From Terriglobia bacterium (GTDB taxonomy: Bacteria > Acidobacteriota > Terriglobia > Terriglobales > Acidobacteriaceae): a stretch of 64,000 bases of DNA. The stretch's first letter is position 1. Every line of letters begins with the position of its first letter. The translations under genes and the position numbers were made by a program. The notes below the pieces were generated by a model. The model saw only the letters and a program-made list of their open reading frames with translations. It searched no databases and was not told the DNA's origin. Below, one piece after another: positions 46,670-56,456 of the stretch. The stretch covers positions 124,001-188,000 of the forward strand of contig JAIQEU010000013.1 of NCBI GenBank assembly GCA_020073665.1, given 5' to 3'.

Positions 46670-46900
46670 ATGCTTTCCATTTATGCGCGCATCGATCGCG
46701 CCCAGAGGCTGGTTCGAATGCTGGAGGAAGATGCCCCGTTGCTGGCAATTCGGGTAGCTCCGCTGGCTCCCGAGCATCAGTCCTCGGCCAAGCAGTACGC
46801 CGCCCAGCTGGCCGAGCATGCCCGCGCCGAGCTGACCAGGTTGCTCGAGGAAGAATCGCGGCGGGATCTCGGCGAGTTTGGCCCCGAGGCTGCAGACTAG
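46670..46900 (+). CDS. Small acidic helical protein, possible gene
   Basis: A 76-residue frame starts MLSIYARIDRAQRLVRMLEEDAP and is mostly helical and charged (AAQLAEHARAELTRLLEEESRRDLGEF). Codon usage is ordinary for the strand. There is no clear Shine-Dalgarno sequence (GGTGCTGTCCTC before ATG). It lies between the PilZ gene and the convergent lpxC. It may be a real small protein; no family is recognised. Confidence 0.45.
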   Translation: MLSIYARIDRAQRLVRMLEEDAPLLAIRVAPLAPEHQSSAKQYAAQLAEHARAELTRLLEEESRRDLGEFGPEAAD

Positions 46901-46949
46901 CCCTCCGCCAATTTCTTGTGTCGGAAGACGGACGGTCCGGCCGTGTGGA

Positions 46950-47855
46950 TTAAAGCGTCTGGGGCGCGCCGGAGTGGACCGCTTGGAATGTGGGATGAGG
47001 CTGGTCCTCCACCGTAGTCTCCTCCCATAACGAATGGTCGCGCAGGATGCGGGAAACCAGGGCGGTGTGCATGGCATGTCCAGCCCGGTCGGCGACCACC
47101 GTTCCCAGAATGCGTTTTCCCAGCAGCGCCAGGTCGCCAATCAGGTCCAGCACCTTGTGCCGCACGAACTCATCGGGGAAGCGCAGCGGCCCGTTTTCGA
47201 TGCTGTCGCTGGAAAGCACTATGCAGTTTTCGCGCGAAGCGCCGCGAATCAATCCCATCTGCCGCAGCTTGCCTTCGTCCTGCCGGGAACCGAAGGTGCG
47301 CGCCGGGGCGATGTCGCGCAGGTAGTTTCCATCGGAAAGTTCCACCGAGAATGTCTCCCGGCCAATCAGGGGATGAGGAAAGTTGATGGCGTAGGACACC
47401 GAGTAGCCGTCGGAAGGATGCACCGCGATGGACTTGTCGCCTTCACGCAATTCCAGTCCGCGGCAGATGCGAAGATAAGTCCGGGCCCGCCGCTGCTTGC
47501 GGGCGCCCGCTTTGCGAATCAGTTCCACGAACGGTCGCGCGCTGCCGTCGAGAATGGGCAACTCCAGGTTGTCCAGCTCGACCATCGCGTTGTCAATATC
47601 GGCTCCGATGAAAGCGGAAAGCAGGTGCTCGGTCGTCGAGATCAGCACGCCTTTTTTCATCAGGCTGGTGGCATAGCTGACCCGGGCCACGTTGCGGCTC
47701 ACGGCTTCCACCTCGAATCCATCGAGGTCAGTGCGGCGGAACACGATGCCGGTGCCAGCCGCTGCCGGCAGAATGCGCAACTTCACCGGCGCCCCGCTAT
47801 GCAGGCCCACTCCGCTGCATTCCACGGGAGTGCGGATTGTCTGTTCCTGTTTCAA
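46950..47855 (-). CDS. lpxC: UDP-3-O-acyl-N-acetylglucosamine deacetylase LpxC
   Basis: LpxC is the zinc enzyme that removes the N-acetyl group in the committed step of lipid A synthesis. The 301-residue protein begins QEQTIRTPVECSGVGLHSG and has the zinc ligands in STTEHLLSAF (His77) and RHKVLDLIGDLALLG (His and Asp), plus the catalytic-region GHAMHTAL. IENGPLRFPDEFVRHK is also typical. Its presence shows that the organism makes lipopolysaccharide or at least lipid A, supporting a diderm host. It stands alone, away from the lpxD-fabZ-lpxA group. Confidence 0.96.
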   Translation of the reverse strand: MKQEQTIRTPVECSGVGLHSGAPVKLRILPAAAGTGIVFRRTDLDGFEVEAVSRNVARVSYATSLMKKGVLISTTEHLLSAFIGADIDNAMVELDNLELPILDGSARPFVELIRKAGARKQRRARTYLRICRGLELREGDKSIAVHPSDGYSVSYAINFPHPLIGRETFSVELSDGNYLRDIAPARTFGSRQDEGKLRQMGLIRGASRENCIVLSSDSIENGPLRFPDEFVRHKVLDLIGDLALLGKRILGTVVADRAGHAMHTALVSRILRDHSLWEETTVEDQPHPTFQAVHSGAPQTL

Positions 47856-48090
47856 AAGTCTTTGGAAGCTCTTCTAAGCTAGGAGACTACAGGCATGTCC
47901 GGGATTCCGTCTGTGGCAAATTAGCCACACTACGTGGTCGAAGGGTAACGGTACCGCGAGAGGGACATTCCATAACAGTATTATTTTACAATGACATACA
48001 CCATTAGCCGGTGAGTGATGACTCGAAGGTATTACATCTCTAGTTAATGGGCGAGATCGCGGCTGGTTGGAAAAATGGCGATAACCGGGC

Positions 48091-48885
48091 TCAGTGCCTG
48101 GCTGGGTTCTTGTCGGGCAGCGAGGCTTCGAACAGGGAAGGACTGACTCCCCGGTTGTAACTGACCGCGGTCAAAAAACGTTGGTTCGACATCTCTCCGT
48201 TATAGAAACGGGTGACGCTGAACGGAGTCATGACGCCTTGCACAGGCCGGTAATTGTCATAGACCTCGTCCTCCACATTGCGTTGCTTATCGGTGGGGTC
48301 GCGCCAAGTAAAAGTTTTCTTTACCGGCAGGTGGGTGCTGCCGTCGATAAATAAGGTCACGCCTTCATTGCGCTTATTCATCAGTGTGACCTGCTCAACG
48401 GATTTTTGCTCGGCCACAGTCGGACCTTCATAGAAGAGGGCGATGCCGGGTTCACTCAACCATCCGCGAATTACATAGTCGAGGGCGTACCGCCGCCGCC
48501 GCAGGTAGTCTCCCAGTTCTTTCGGATCCTGTGCGTGAGTCCCCTTGAAGGTGATTTCGTAGCTCTTGTCACCGTTGAAGATTTCGATGACGTCCCGCTT
48601 CTTGGTCAACTCGTAACGATCTTTGTCCGGATACTGGTAGAACTGCCAGAACAGCGTTCCCACGCTATTGGGCTGTCCCAGATGAAAGCTGTAGGTGCGG
48701 CCTTCACGGCTGATGTCCTGGATGCCGAGATACGCTGGCCCACCGAGTGCCTGCACCATCTGGTCAAGCAGGGTTTTGGCCTTGCGAGCGTTTTCTTGGT
48801 CCACCGGGATGGACTGGGGCGAAGGCGCCACACCCTGGCCGTAGGCGGCCGCGAGAAGCAGAACGATTGTCAGCCAGGACTTCAT
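48091..48885 (-). CDS. Secreted outer-membrane lipoprotein-sorting-like protein
   Basis: The 264-residue protein begins MKSWLTIVLLLAAAYGQ, a signal peptide without a lipobox Cys. The pattern ARKAKTLLDQMVQALGG, then GRTYSFHLGQ, WQFYQYPDKDRYELTKK, and VTLFIDGSTHLPVKKTF with DNYRPVQGVMTPFSVTRFYNGE fits the LolA/LppX-like fold, a half-barrel that carries lipids or lipoproteins. These proteins are abundant in Acidobacteriota. No LolB or LolCDE lies nearby, so a lipid carrier function is only inferred from the fold. Confidence 0.8.
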   Translation of the reverse strand: MKSWLTIVLLLAAAYGQGVAPSPQSIPVDQENARKAKTLLDQMVQALGGPAYLGIQDISREGRTYSFHLGQPNSVGTLFWQFYQYPDKDRYELTKKRDVIEIFNGDKSYEITFKGTHAQDPKELGDYLRRRRYALDYVIRGWLSEPGIALFYEGPTVAEQKSVEQVTLMNKRNEGVTLFIDGSTHLPVKKTFTWRDPTDKQRNVEDEVYDNYRPVQGVMTPFSVTRFYNGEMSNQRFLTAVSYNRGVSPSLFEASLPDKNPARH

Positions 48886-48948
48886 GTTTCCCGTAGTTAG
48901 ACGCGCACAGGCCCATTGTAGCTGCCTGCCAGAGAATTGGCCTGCTTC

Positions 48949-49719
48949 TCAACCCGCCAGCACTGCGCCGCCATTCACGTTGAAAACCTCTCCGGTAATG
49001 AAGCCGGCATGTTCGGTACACAGAAACAGGATGGGAGCGGCGATCTCCTCAGGCTTTCCCACGCGGCCCATGGGAATGGTGGAGAAGATAGCGTCGCGGG
49101 TTTTGGGATCGTTCAGGGCGGGAGCGGACATATCGGTATCCACCCAGCCCGGGGCCACGCAGTTCACATAAATCCCTTGCGGGGCCAGTTCGGTGGAAAG
49201 CCCCTTGACCATGCTGATCAGCGCACCCTTGGTGGCGGCATAGTCGCAATGGAAGGCTTCCCCCCGTTGGCCGGAGGTAGAACTGACCAGCACGATGTGA
49301 CCGGGCTGCGCCTGCTTCTTCATCTGCGCCACGGTGTGCTTGATCAGGCCGAAGACGCTGTCCAGGTTCACGGAGAGGGTATTGCGCCACTGCGCGTCGG
49401 ACATCTGGTCGATGGGCGCATCCTCGGGAGGCCACACGCCATGGTTGGCGACCAGCAAATCGAGGCGTCCGAAGCGCTTCACCGCTACCGCAACCAGTTC
49501 CCGCGCGGTCGCGGTGCTGGAGAGATCACAGGCCACAGCCAGGCAATTCTCCGGACCGAGTTCCTGTACCAGGTGCTCCGCGAGCCTGCCGGCTCTCTGA
49601 TAGTTGAAAACGACCTTGGCGCCTGCCGCCACAAACATGCGCACCGTGGCGGCGCCAATACCGCGCGACCCGCCGGTGATCAGGGCGACCTTGCCGGAAA
49701 GAGAAAGAGGAATGGGCAT
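48949..49719 (-). CDS. Short-chain dehydrogenase/reductase (FabG-like)
   Basis: The 256-residue protein has the NAD(P)-binding GGSRGIGAA, the NAG-like NHG in VANHGVW, the catalytic SSTSGQRGEAFHCDYAATKGA (Ser, Tyr, Lys in Y-x3-K), and the usual C-terminus ITGEVFNVNGGAVLAG. It resembles FabG (3-oxoacyl-ACP reductase) and other SDRs; without neighbours from fatty acid synthesis the substrate is open. ATG at 49719 is preferred; the frame extends to 49749 through the repeat. Its ribosome-binding region is the period-7 GAAACTG tract. Confidence 0.93.
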   Translation of the reverse strand: MPIPLSLSGKVALITGGSRGIGAATVRMFVAAGAKVVFNYQRAGRLAEHLVQELGPENCLAVACDLSSTATARELVAVAVKRFGRLDLLVANHGVWPPEDAPIDQMSDAQWRNTLSVNLDSVFGLIKHTVAQMKKQAQPGHIVLVSSTSGQRGEAFHCDYAATKGALISMVKGLSTELAPQGIYVNCVAPGWVDTDMSAPALNDPKTRDAIFSTIPMGRVGKPEEIAAPILFLCTEHAGFITGEVFNVNGGAVLAG

Positions 49720-49726
49720 GGAAGGA

Positions 49727-49754
49727 TAGTTTCCAGTTTCCGGTTTCAAGATTC
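49727..49754 (-). repeat. Period-7 repeat, GAAACTG family, before the SDR gene
   Basis: Read on the minus strand the units are GAATCTT, GAAACCG, GAAACTG, GAAACTA, followed 7 bases later by the ATG at 49719. It is the same word family and position as the tract before rpmA (29139-29166). Confidence 0.85.
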
Positions 49755-49780
49755 AAGTGGGTGGATCAGCGAGGGTTAAT

Positions 49781-52700
49781 TTACTGCAGGCTTGTGGGCG
49801 CTTTCTCCGACTTCAACTCGCGCAACAAAATTCGCACCAGCATACCGTCATACCGGATGCCGCTCAGCTTTTGCAGCTCCGCGAGCGCCTGTTCGTTGGT
49901 CTTGCCGGGGGCGAACGAACGATCGGTGGTCATGTTGACGTAGGCATCGGTAATGGCCAGGATGCGCGCCCACAGCGGGATGTTCTCGCCGCGCAACCCG
50001 CCTGGATAGCCCGAGCCATCCACCGCTTCGTGATGATGCTCCACCGCTCGCTGCAGCATTTCGCCGCCGGGGATGGTGGCCAGGATTTCGGCGCCCACCC
50101 GGGGATGCATCTTCACCAGGTAGTATTCCTCGTCGGTCAGCGGGCCGGGCTTGTTCACGATGCGTTCCGGAACGAAGATCTTGCCCACATCGTGTACCCG
50201 GGCGGCGTAGGCCAGCTCCGCCACTTCTTCCGGGGGCAAGCCGAGCGCGCGCGCGATCAGCTCGCTATAACGCGCCACCATGTCGCCGTGGCCGGAGCCG
50301 TTGAGTTCCCGAAATTCCGCCGCCCGGGTCAAGGCTTCGATCGATTCCCGCAGCACATGGGCATTGCAGTCTTCTTCGCCGCCGCACAGCTTTTTCAGGG
50401 TGGTGATGAGTTCTTCCAGGTGCTCGGGACCGGTATGTTCGCGCTGCATGAAGCCATCGATGTAGCCCGAGATCTGCTGCCGTTGCGCTGCGGCAATTTC
50501 GCCTTCGTTGAACTCTTCGGCGGTCGAGACCCGATCGCCGCCGGCGTGCTTGGAGACGTACATGCCCGCATCGGCAACGCGGATCAGGTCCTCGACAGAA
50601 AAACCATGCACGGGGAAGCTGGCGACCCCGAAACTACCGGTGATGCCGTGCTCGCTGATCATGGGATCGGTGGAAATCCACACCCGCAAGCGTTCGGCCA
50701 GGACTTGGGCCTGCTCCACTCCGGTTTCCGGCATCAGGATGACGAACTCGTCGCCGCCGTACCGGGCCACCACGTTGGACTGGCGGCATTTCTGTTCCAG
50801 CAGGCGGCCGATCCGAGCCAGCACCAGGTCGCCTTCCAGGTGTCCGAAGTTGTCGTTCACCTCCTTGAATTTGTCCAGGTCCATCAACACCACCGAGAAC
50901 GGCCGTCCCGAACGTGACGCGCGCCGCCACTCGGAGGTCAGGGACTCCCAGAAGAAGCGCCGTGTCTTGATGCCGGTGAGACCGTCGGTAATGGATTGCT
51001 GCTGCAGTTTCTGAAACACGAAGGCGTTGTGCAGCGCGGTCGCCAGCAAGTCGCCCAGGGTTTTCATGATGAGCACATCCTGGGGCGCGAAGGCGTCTTC
51101 GCGCTGGCTTTCCACGTTCAGCACGCCCAGCAGAGTCTCACCATAGGTGATCGGGATGCACAGCACCGCACGCGACTGCGGCAGCACCCCTTGCAGTTGT
51201 CCGTCGCCGGAGGTTTGCACCAGAGCGGTTTCGCCGGTGCGCGCCACCCGGCCCAGAATCCCCTGCCCGAGCGGAATACGCTTCCCCAGAGCTTGTGCGG
51301 TGGTCCCGGCCTCGGCTTTGATCTCGATATCTTTGCTGACATAGTCGAGAATCCCGATGCCGATGTGATCGAAACGGAAGTTTTTCTGGATCTCGGCCAC
51401 GATGTCGGCCAGCATCTGTTCCGCATCCTCGCTGGAGATGGCGGTCCGGGAGATATTGTTGAGGAAGGCGAGCTGGCGGGAGCGGCGCTGCTCCTCGGCG
51501 AACAGGCGCGCGTTCTCCACCGCCACCGAGACCTGGCCGGCGGCGGTCTGCATCATTTCGACGTCGCGTTCCTCGAACACGTACTCGCGCTCAATGCTCA
51601 TGGCCGCCATCACCCCGGCGGGCTTGCCGCCCAGCAGGATGGGCGCGGCGCAGAAACACTTGGCCGGGCGCCCGGGCACGAAATTCACCCCAAGCCGTTC
51701 GCGAGCCTTCTCCAGTTCCGACCGGATCAGCAGCGGCTGGCCGGTGCGGATGATATATTCCGTCAGCCCATTGGCCAGGTTGCGCGAGCGCTTCGGCATG
51801 ACCTGGCCCTCTGACACCTCTAACTCGAAACGAATCCGGTCGCCTTCCTGGAAGGCGATGTAGAAGTTGCCGGTGTCGAAAATCTGTCCCAGTTCCTTCT
51901 GGATGGCGCGTAAGACTTCGTCCTGGTCGAGACGGGAACTGATCGCCTGTCCGATCTGGGTAAGCAGTTCAAATTCTTTGGTGCGCCGCTGGGCATCGTG
52001 CATGACCACGTAGTTTTCCAGCGTCAGCCCGATCTGTAAGGCCAGTCCGATCAGCAGGCGCAAGTTCGACGATCCGAACATGCGGCGTTCGGCGTGTGGA
52101 AACACGATGACGCCGAAGTTATGCTCGCGGGTCTGCAGGCTGACGGCGGTGAGGTTGCGGATATTCTCTTCGCCCAGTACCTGGCAGAACTGATCGAAGC
52201 CTCCGCCGGGAAACGCCGGCAGCGGCTCGGGCATGTCGGGCACGTTGCGGAAGGTGACGAATCCTCCGCGGCGGTAGGCCAGTTCACAGACATATTCCCC
52301 GGCGCCGCTGATCTCCAGTTTTTTCACGAACTCGGCAGAGAAACCGCGCTGCACCGAAGGCAGCACCGCGCGCCAGCGTTCCGAAATGCAGATCACGGCC
52401 CGGCCCGTGGGCAGCGGCGCCACCAGGCGGTCGAGAATGCTCTGCATGGTGGGAACCAGGTCTTCGGCCGCCAGCAGGCGCATCGGATCCACGCCCAGAG
52501 TGGAGAACGCCAGCGCGTTTTCCTGCACCGCGTTGCGTTCGTTCTCAAACAGCACCATCACCATGGCAATGCCCAGCAGCATTTGCGGGATGGGCCCGAG
52601 CAGGTGACCGGCGCTGCCGAACATCTCCAGAAACGGATTGCGGAACTGCCCCAACGCCATCAGCACGGCCCACAGCGCCAGCGACATGGCGAGCAGGCTG

Positions 52701-53176
52701 AAGGCCAGCGAGTTCTTGCGATGGGCGTAGCGGTAGAAGTAAAGCGAGCAGTACAGCAGCACCGCCGCCAGCCCCACCTCCAGCGGGTAGTGCCGGGTGG
52801 CCGACGCTTCGGCCTGAAACACGCCGCCAACCATGCGTTCACGCAGGTTCCAGAAGGCCAGAGCGATCCCCGCTACACCCAGTCCGTAGTCATACCAGTG
52901 TGGCCGGAACCTTTCCCGCATCACCCGGGTCGAAACAAAAATGCAGAAAGCCATCATCATCAGCAGCAGAGAAGCCAGGAAGCCAATGATGGCGGAAGGT
53001 CCGCGGAACGAGTTCCAGCCGTCGAGCAGGTAGTGCAGGGTGTAGGCGGCCCAACCCATCTGCCAGGCGCGAAAATAGGCTTGCCGGCTCTGCTCGTAGA
53101 GATAGGTGAAAACGAAGAACAGCAGCAGGGCGACCACGCCCGGCACGATCACCATGCTGATGGCGACGCTGTTCAT
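49781..53176 (-). CDS. Membrane GAF-GAF-GGDEF-HD-GYP c-di-GMP enzyme
   Basis: This 1131-residue protein starts with about seven hydrophobic helices (1-220), followed by GAF-type sensor domains (about 230-390, 400-560 and 570-730; the first is the least certain), a GGDEF domain with intact GGDEF (807-811), and an HD-GYP domain with HD at 995-996 and GYP at 1056-1058. GGDEF makes c-di-GMP from two GTP; HD-GYP hydrolyses it. The inhibitory-site motif is RQSN (798-801) instead of RxxD, so feedback by product may be lost. Both activities in one chain suggest a switch controlled by the GAF or membrane part. No regulator lies adjacent. Confidence 0.92.
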   Translation of the reverse strand: MNSVAISMVIVPGVVALLLFFVFTYLYEQSRQAYFRAWQMGWAAYTLHYLLDGWNSFRGPSAIIGFLASLLLMMMAFCIFVSTRVMRERFRPHWYDYGLGVAGIALAFWNLRERMVGGVFQAEASATRHYPLEVGLAAVLLYCSLYFYRYAHRKNSLAFSLLAMSLALWAVLMALGQFRNPFLEMFGSAGHLLGPIPQMLLGIAMVMVLFENERNAVQENALAFSTLGVDPMRLLAAEDLVPTMQSILDRLVAPLPTGRAVICISERWRAVLPSVQRGFSAEFVKKLEISGAGEYVCELAYRRGGFVTFRNVPDMPEPLPAFPGGGFDQFCQVLGEENIRNLTAVSLQTREHNFGVIVFPHAERRMFGSSNLRLLIGLALQIGLTLENYVVMHDAQRRTKEFELLTQIGQAISSRLDQDEVLRAIQKELGQIFDTGNFYIAFQEGDRIRFELEVSEGQVMPKRSRNLANGLTEYIIRTGQPLLIRSELEKARERLGVNFVPGRPAKCFCAAPILLGGKPAGVMAAMSIEREYVFEERDVEMMQTAAGQVSVAVENARLFAEEQRRSRQLAFLNNISRTAISSEDAEQMLADIVAEIQKNFRFDHIGIGILDYVSKDIEIKAEAGTTAQALGKRIPLGQGILGRVARTGETALVQTSGDGQLQGVLPQSRAVLCIPITYGETLLGVLNVESQREDAFAPQDVLIMKTLGDLLATALHNAFVFQKLQQQSITDGLTGIKTRRFFWESLTSEWRRASRSGRPFSVVLMDLDKFKEVNDNFGHLEGDLVLARIGRLLEQKCRQSNVVARYGGDEFVILMPETGVEQAQVLAERLRVWISTDPMISEHGITGSFGVASFPVHGFSVEDLIRVADAGMYVSKHAGGDRVSTAEEFNEGEIAAAQRQQISGYIDGFMQREHTGPEHLEELITTLKKLCGGEEDCNAHVLRESIEALTRAAEFRELNGSGHGDMVARYSELIARALGLPPEEVAELAYAARVHDVGKIFVPERIVNKPGPLTDEEYYLVKMHPRVGAEILATIPGGEMLQRAVEHHHEAVDGSGYPGGLRGENIPLWARILAITDAYVNMTTDRSFAPGKTNEQALAELQKLSGIRYDGMLVRILLRELKSEKAPTSLQ

Positions 53177-53397
53177 AACCGCTGCAAACAGCTCTCCCTG
53201 CCCCCAAGCAACTCAAGGGATGTTGCTCAATGTTTTCATACCCCACCGGGCAAAACAATAGGCTTGGAAGGCACCAAAGTTCGGAGTATCAAGGGCGGTT
53301 TTCGAACGGTTTGGCAATCACTTGCATCCGGGTCCGTTCCGCCGCTGCTTGACGCTGCTTTTCTCCCACCCGTAACATCGAAAACAGTTACTTACCT

Positions 53398-54891
53398 ATG
53401 GATATTTCCAGCGGGTTCACCGATACGTCATCTCCCACCAGCCGGCCGCGCGTCCGTTTTGCGCCCTCTCCCACCGGCTTTCTGCACGTGGGCAGCGCCC
53501 GTACCTTCATCTTCAACTGGCTTTACGCCCGCAGCCACGGCGGGACGATGATCCTGCGCCTCGACGACACCGACGTGGAACGCAACACGGAGGCGTCGGT
53601 CAGTTCCATCTTCGACGGGCTCAAATGGCTGGGGCTGGGCTGGGACGAAGAGTACAAACAGTCCGAGCGCCTGGCCTTGCATCGCCAGACGGCCGAGAGG
53701 ATTTTCCAGAGGGGACTCGCCTATCGCGATTTCACGCCCGCGCACACTGGAGACAGCGAGAAATCGGGCGCCCAAGGGACGTGGCTGTTTAATCCCGGGA
53801 TGCGCGAGCTTTCGCCTGCTGAGAGCGACCGCCGTGCCGCTGCCGGAGAGCCGTTTGCGCTGCGTTTCCGCGTGCCCCGCGACGGGCTGCAAGTGCGATT
53901 CGTCGACGCGGTTTACGGCGAACAGGCAAAGCTCGCAGCCGATATCGAAGACTTCGCGCTGCTGCGCAGCGACGGCATGCCTACGTACCACCTGGCCTCG
54001 TGCGCCGATGACGCCGATCTGGGCATCAGCCACATCATCCGCGGCCAGGACCACCTGACCAACACCTTCAAGCATGTTCTGATCTTCGAGGCTGCGGGCG
54101 CCAAGCCGCCGCAGTTCGCGCATCTCCCCCTGCTGGTGGCGCCCGACGGGACCAAGCTTTCCAAGCGCCGTCACGGACCGGTGGTGAGCGTGACCACGTA
54201 TCGCGATGCCGGCTTCCTGCCCGAGGCGTTCATCAATTTTCTGTGCCTGCTGGGCTGGTCGCCCAAGAACGACCGCGAGCAGATGAGTCTGCAGGAGCTG
54301 ACAGCCGCGTTTTCGCTCGAAGGCATCAATCGCGCGAACGCCGTGGTCAACTTCAAAGAACCCGCCACCACTCCAGAGGGAACGTTCGATCCCAAGGCAG
54401 TGTGGCTCAACGCGGAACACATCCGCGCATTGACAGTAGAAGACCTAAGCGCGCGCCTGCTGCCGGTCGTGTGTGCCGCTGGTTTCAATGTCGAACCCGC
54501 CAGGATGCTACGGGTCACGCCGCTGATTCGCGAGCGCATCAAGCTGCTGCGAGACGCAGTGACTGCGGCCGACTTCTTCTTTGTGGACCAGCTGCCGCCG
54601 TACGACAGCGCCGAACTCATCCCGCAGAAGGGAGACGCGGCTATGGCGCTGAAAGTCCTGCAGCGCGCTCGCGAAGTGCTAGCTGGAGTTGAATTCAAGC
54701 ACGATCCCCTGGACGGCTCGCTGCGCGCTGCGGCTCAAGAATTGGCAATCAAGCCCGGACAAATGTTCCAGCCCATCCGCGTGGCGGTGTGCGGCCGCAA
54801 GAACGCGCCGCCGTTGTTTGAGACCCTGGAAGTTCTGGGCCGGGAGACCACACTGGCAAGGATCGAGGACGCGATTAGGAAGCTGCAATAG
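53398..54891 (+). CDS. gltX: Glutamyl-tRNA synthetase
   Basis: GltX charges tRNA-Glu with glutamate. The 497-residue class I synthetase has the HIGH-equivalent in [13 protein letters not shown], and [10 protein letters not shown] as the KMSKS loop, plus [11 protein letters not shown] and the anticodon-binding helical domain at the C-terminus. Length and motifs are normal for a bacterial enzyme. No Shine-Dalgarno sequence is clear before ATG 53398, and an unrelated short N-terminal extension of about 15 residues precedes the usual start. Since glnS also occurs (59168), glutamine charging needs no GatCAB detour. Confidence 0.96.
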   Translation: MDISSGFTDTSSPTSRPRVRFAPSPTGFLHVGSARTFIFNWLYARSHGGTMILRLDDTDVERNTEASVSSIFDGLKWLGLGWDEEYKQSERLALHRQTAERIFQRGLAYRDFTPAHTGDSEKSGAQGTWLFNPGMRELSPAESDRRAAAGEPFALRFRVPRDGLQVRFVDAVYGEQAKLAADIEDFALLRSDGMPTYHLASCADDADLGISHIIRGQDHLTNTFKHVLIFEAAGAKPPQFAHLPLLVAPDGTKLSKRRHGPVVSVTTYRDAGFLPEAFINFLCLLGWSPKNDREQMSLQELTAAFSLEGINRANAVVNFKEPATTPEGTFDPKAVWLNAEHIRALTVEDLSARLLPVVCAAGFNVEPARMLRVTPLIRERIKLLRDAVTAADFFFVDQLPPYDSAELIPQKGDAAMALKVLQRAREVLAGVEFKHDPLDGSLRAAAQELAIKPGQMFQPIRVAVCGRKNAPPLFETLEVLGRETTLARIEDAIRKLQ

Positions 54892-54953
54892 CGAAAGTAA
54901 CGCCGCCACAAGATGCCGGCGCTACTGTCTTGGCCTATGCAAACCTCTGCATC

Positions 54954-54982
54954 TTGACTTGCAATCCCCCGAAACCTAATAT
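54954..54982 (+). promoter_or_regulatory. Sigma-70-type promoter for the Asp-box protein gene
   Basis: TTGACT (54954-54959) and TAATAT (54977-54982) have a spacing of exactly 17 bases. Transcription would start near 54989, about 35 bases before ATG 55024, which has AAGGAG at a good distance. Confidence 0.62.
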
Positions 54983-55023
54983 CGCGGCCGGTGGTGATGG
55001 CCTTCTCGCCCAAGGAGTTCCTG

Positions 55024-56430
55024 ATGCGCTGGTTCGTTGTTTCGCTGTCATTCTTCCTTATCGTTTTCGTCGTGTTAAGTGGTACCACGAACCAGGCATC
55101 GGCTGCCGTAGTTCCTAAGAACGTCAACATCAGCAAACGCCGTGGGGACGAGGCTGAGACCTCCGTCGCTGTCAGCCATACCAACCCGCTGCAGCTGACC
55201 GCGGTGTCGAACCTCAATTCTGGCGCGGGTTTGTTTCACGGTTGGAGCACCGATGGTGGGCGTACCTGGAAGAAAAACGTCATCGCCGACGGCGACAATT
55301 TGGGATTTGCCTGCTGCGACGCGCAGCTGGCCGCCGACGATTTCGGCAACATTTTCCTGACCTATCTCTCCTCGAACATTCTGGTGGAGATGGCCGTTTC
55401 TACCGACGGCGGCGCCACGTTTCAGCCGCTGCCCTTCCTGGCGTCACAGCCTCTGGGTGTGCTGACGTCGCCATGGAGAAGCCTGGCCGTGCCGGGGAAA
55501 GCCGTGGGCGGCGACCAGCCTTCCATCGCGGCGGGCGCTGGCGAAGTGTGGGTATCGTGGACGGGGTCCGGCGGCAAGATCCAGGCGACGGGCGCTCCGG
55601 TCACTGGGCTGGGGCAGGTCGGGGCTTTCATTCCCGCGCAGACCATTCCGGGAGCCAGCAGCAGCGGAGATTACGGCGATACGGCGATTGGGCCTAATGG
55701 ACAAGTGTTTGTGGTTTATCAAAACCCAACCGGTGGTCAAGGTCCCGCCAACATCTATGGTGCGCTTGATCCCGACGGCCTCGGGCCGAAGGGCTTTGGC
55801 GCGGCGCAGTTGCTGCAGACCACCAACGTCGGCGGCTTCGACTACATCCCGGCGCAGTCTGGACGCTCGGTGGACGCCGAGGCTGGACTCGCCTGGGATC
55901 GCACTGGAGGCGCCCACAACGGCCGCCTCTATTTCATCTATGTCTCGGAGCAACCGCAGGAAAGTAACGACATGGATATCCAGATGCGCTACTCCGACGA
56001 CAACGGTGTCACCTTCAGCCCGTCGGTCAGGGTGAACGACGACACCACCACCAGCAGCCAGTTCAATCCCAAGGTTTCGCTCGATCCCACCACCGGCCTG
56101 GTGGCGGTCGGCTGGTATGACTGTCGCAACGATAAGGGAGACCACGGATTCGGAGACACCAACGGCATTCCGAACGACGATGTGATGATCTACGCTACCT
56201 TCACTCGGGATGGCGGCAACACCTTTGCCCCCAACCGCCTGCTTTCCGCTGGCGCCTCGAATGCGGCCGATGCCGGCAGCTTGGTGGATTACGGCGACTA
56301 CAGTGGGTTCAATTTTTACGGAGGCAAGATGTACTTCGTAGCCGCCGACAATTCCAACTCTACCGGCAACAATCCAGATGGAACCCTGAGCACGTTCGAC
56401 CTCTACGTGGCTCCGGTCAGTGCGCACTGA
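55024..56430 (+). CDS. Exported Asp-box (BNR/sialidase-fold) repeat protein
   Basis: The 468-residue protein begins with a signal peptide (MRWFVVSLSFFLIVFVVLSG). Four Asp-box motifs (S-x-D-x-G-x-T-W/F) are visible: WSTDGGRTWK, VSTDGGATFQ, YSDDNGVTFS and FTRDGGNTFA. These mark a six-bladed beta-propeller of the sialidase type. The catalytic Arg triad of sialidase is not obvious, so it may be a binding or unrelated glycoside-acting protein. ATG at 55024 has AAGGAG 7 bases before it; an upstream ATG at 54991 is less likely. Confidence 0.85.
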   Translation: MRWFVVSLSFFLIVFVVLSGTTNQASAAVVPKNVNISKRRGDEAETSVAVSHTNPLQLTAVSNLNSGAGLFHGWSTDGGRTWKKNVIADGDNLGFACCDAQLAADDFGNIFLTYLSSNILVEMAVSTDGGATFQPLPFLASQPLGVLTSPWRSLAVPGKAVGGDQPSIAAGAGEVWVSWTGSGGKIQATGAPVTGLGQVGAFIPAQTIPGASSSGDYGDTAIGPNGQVFVVYQNPTGGQGPANIYGALDPDGLGPKGFGAAQLLQTTNVGGFDYIPAQSGRSVDAEAGLAWDRTGGAHNGRLYFIYVSEQPQESNDMDIQMRYSDDNGVTFSPSVRVNDDTTTSSQFNPKVSLDPTTGLVAVGWYDCRNDKGDHGFGDTNGIPNDDVMIYATFTRDGGNTFAPNRLLSAGASNAADAGSLVDYGDYSGFNFYGGKMYFVAADNSNSTGNNPDGTLSTFDLYVAPVSAH

Positions 56431-56456
56431 GGGTTCGGGGAGGAATCCGGAACTGC

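Noticed and set aside
52094-53551. 485-codon plus-strand frame opposite the GGDEF-HD-GYP gene
   Set aside because: Rich in His, Gln and Arg, no domain, and it crosses the gltX start region in a different frame.
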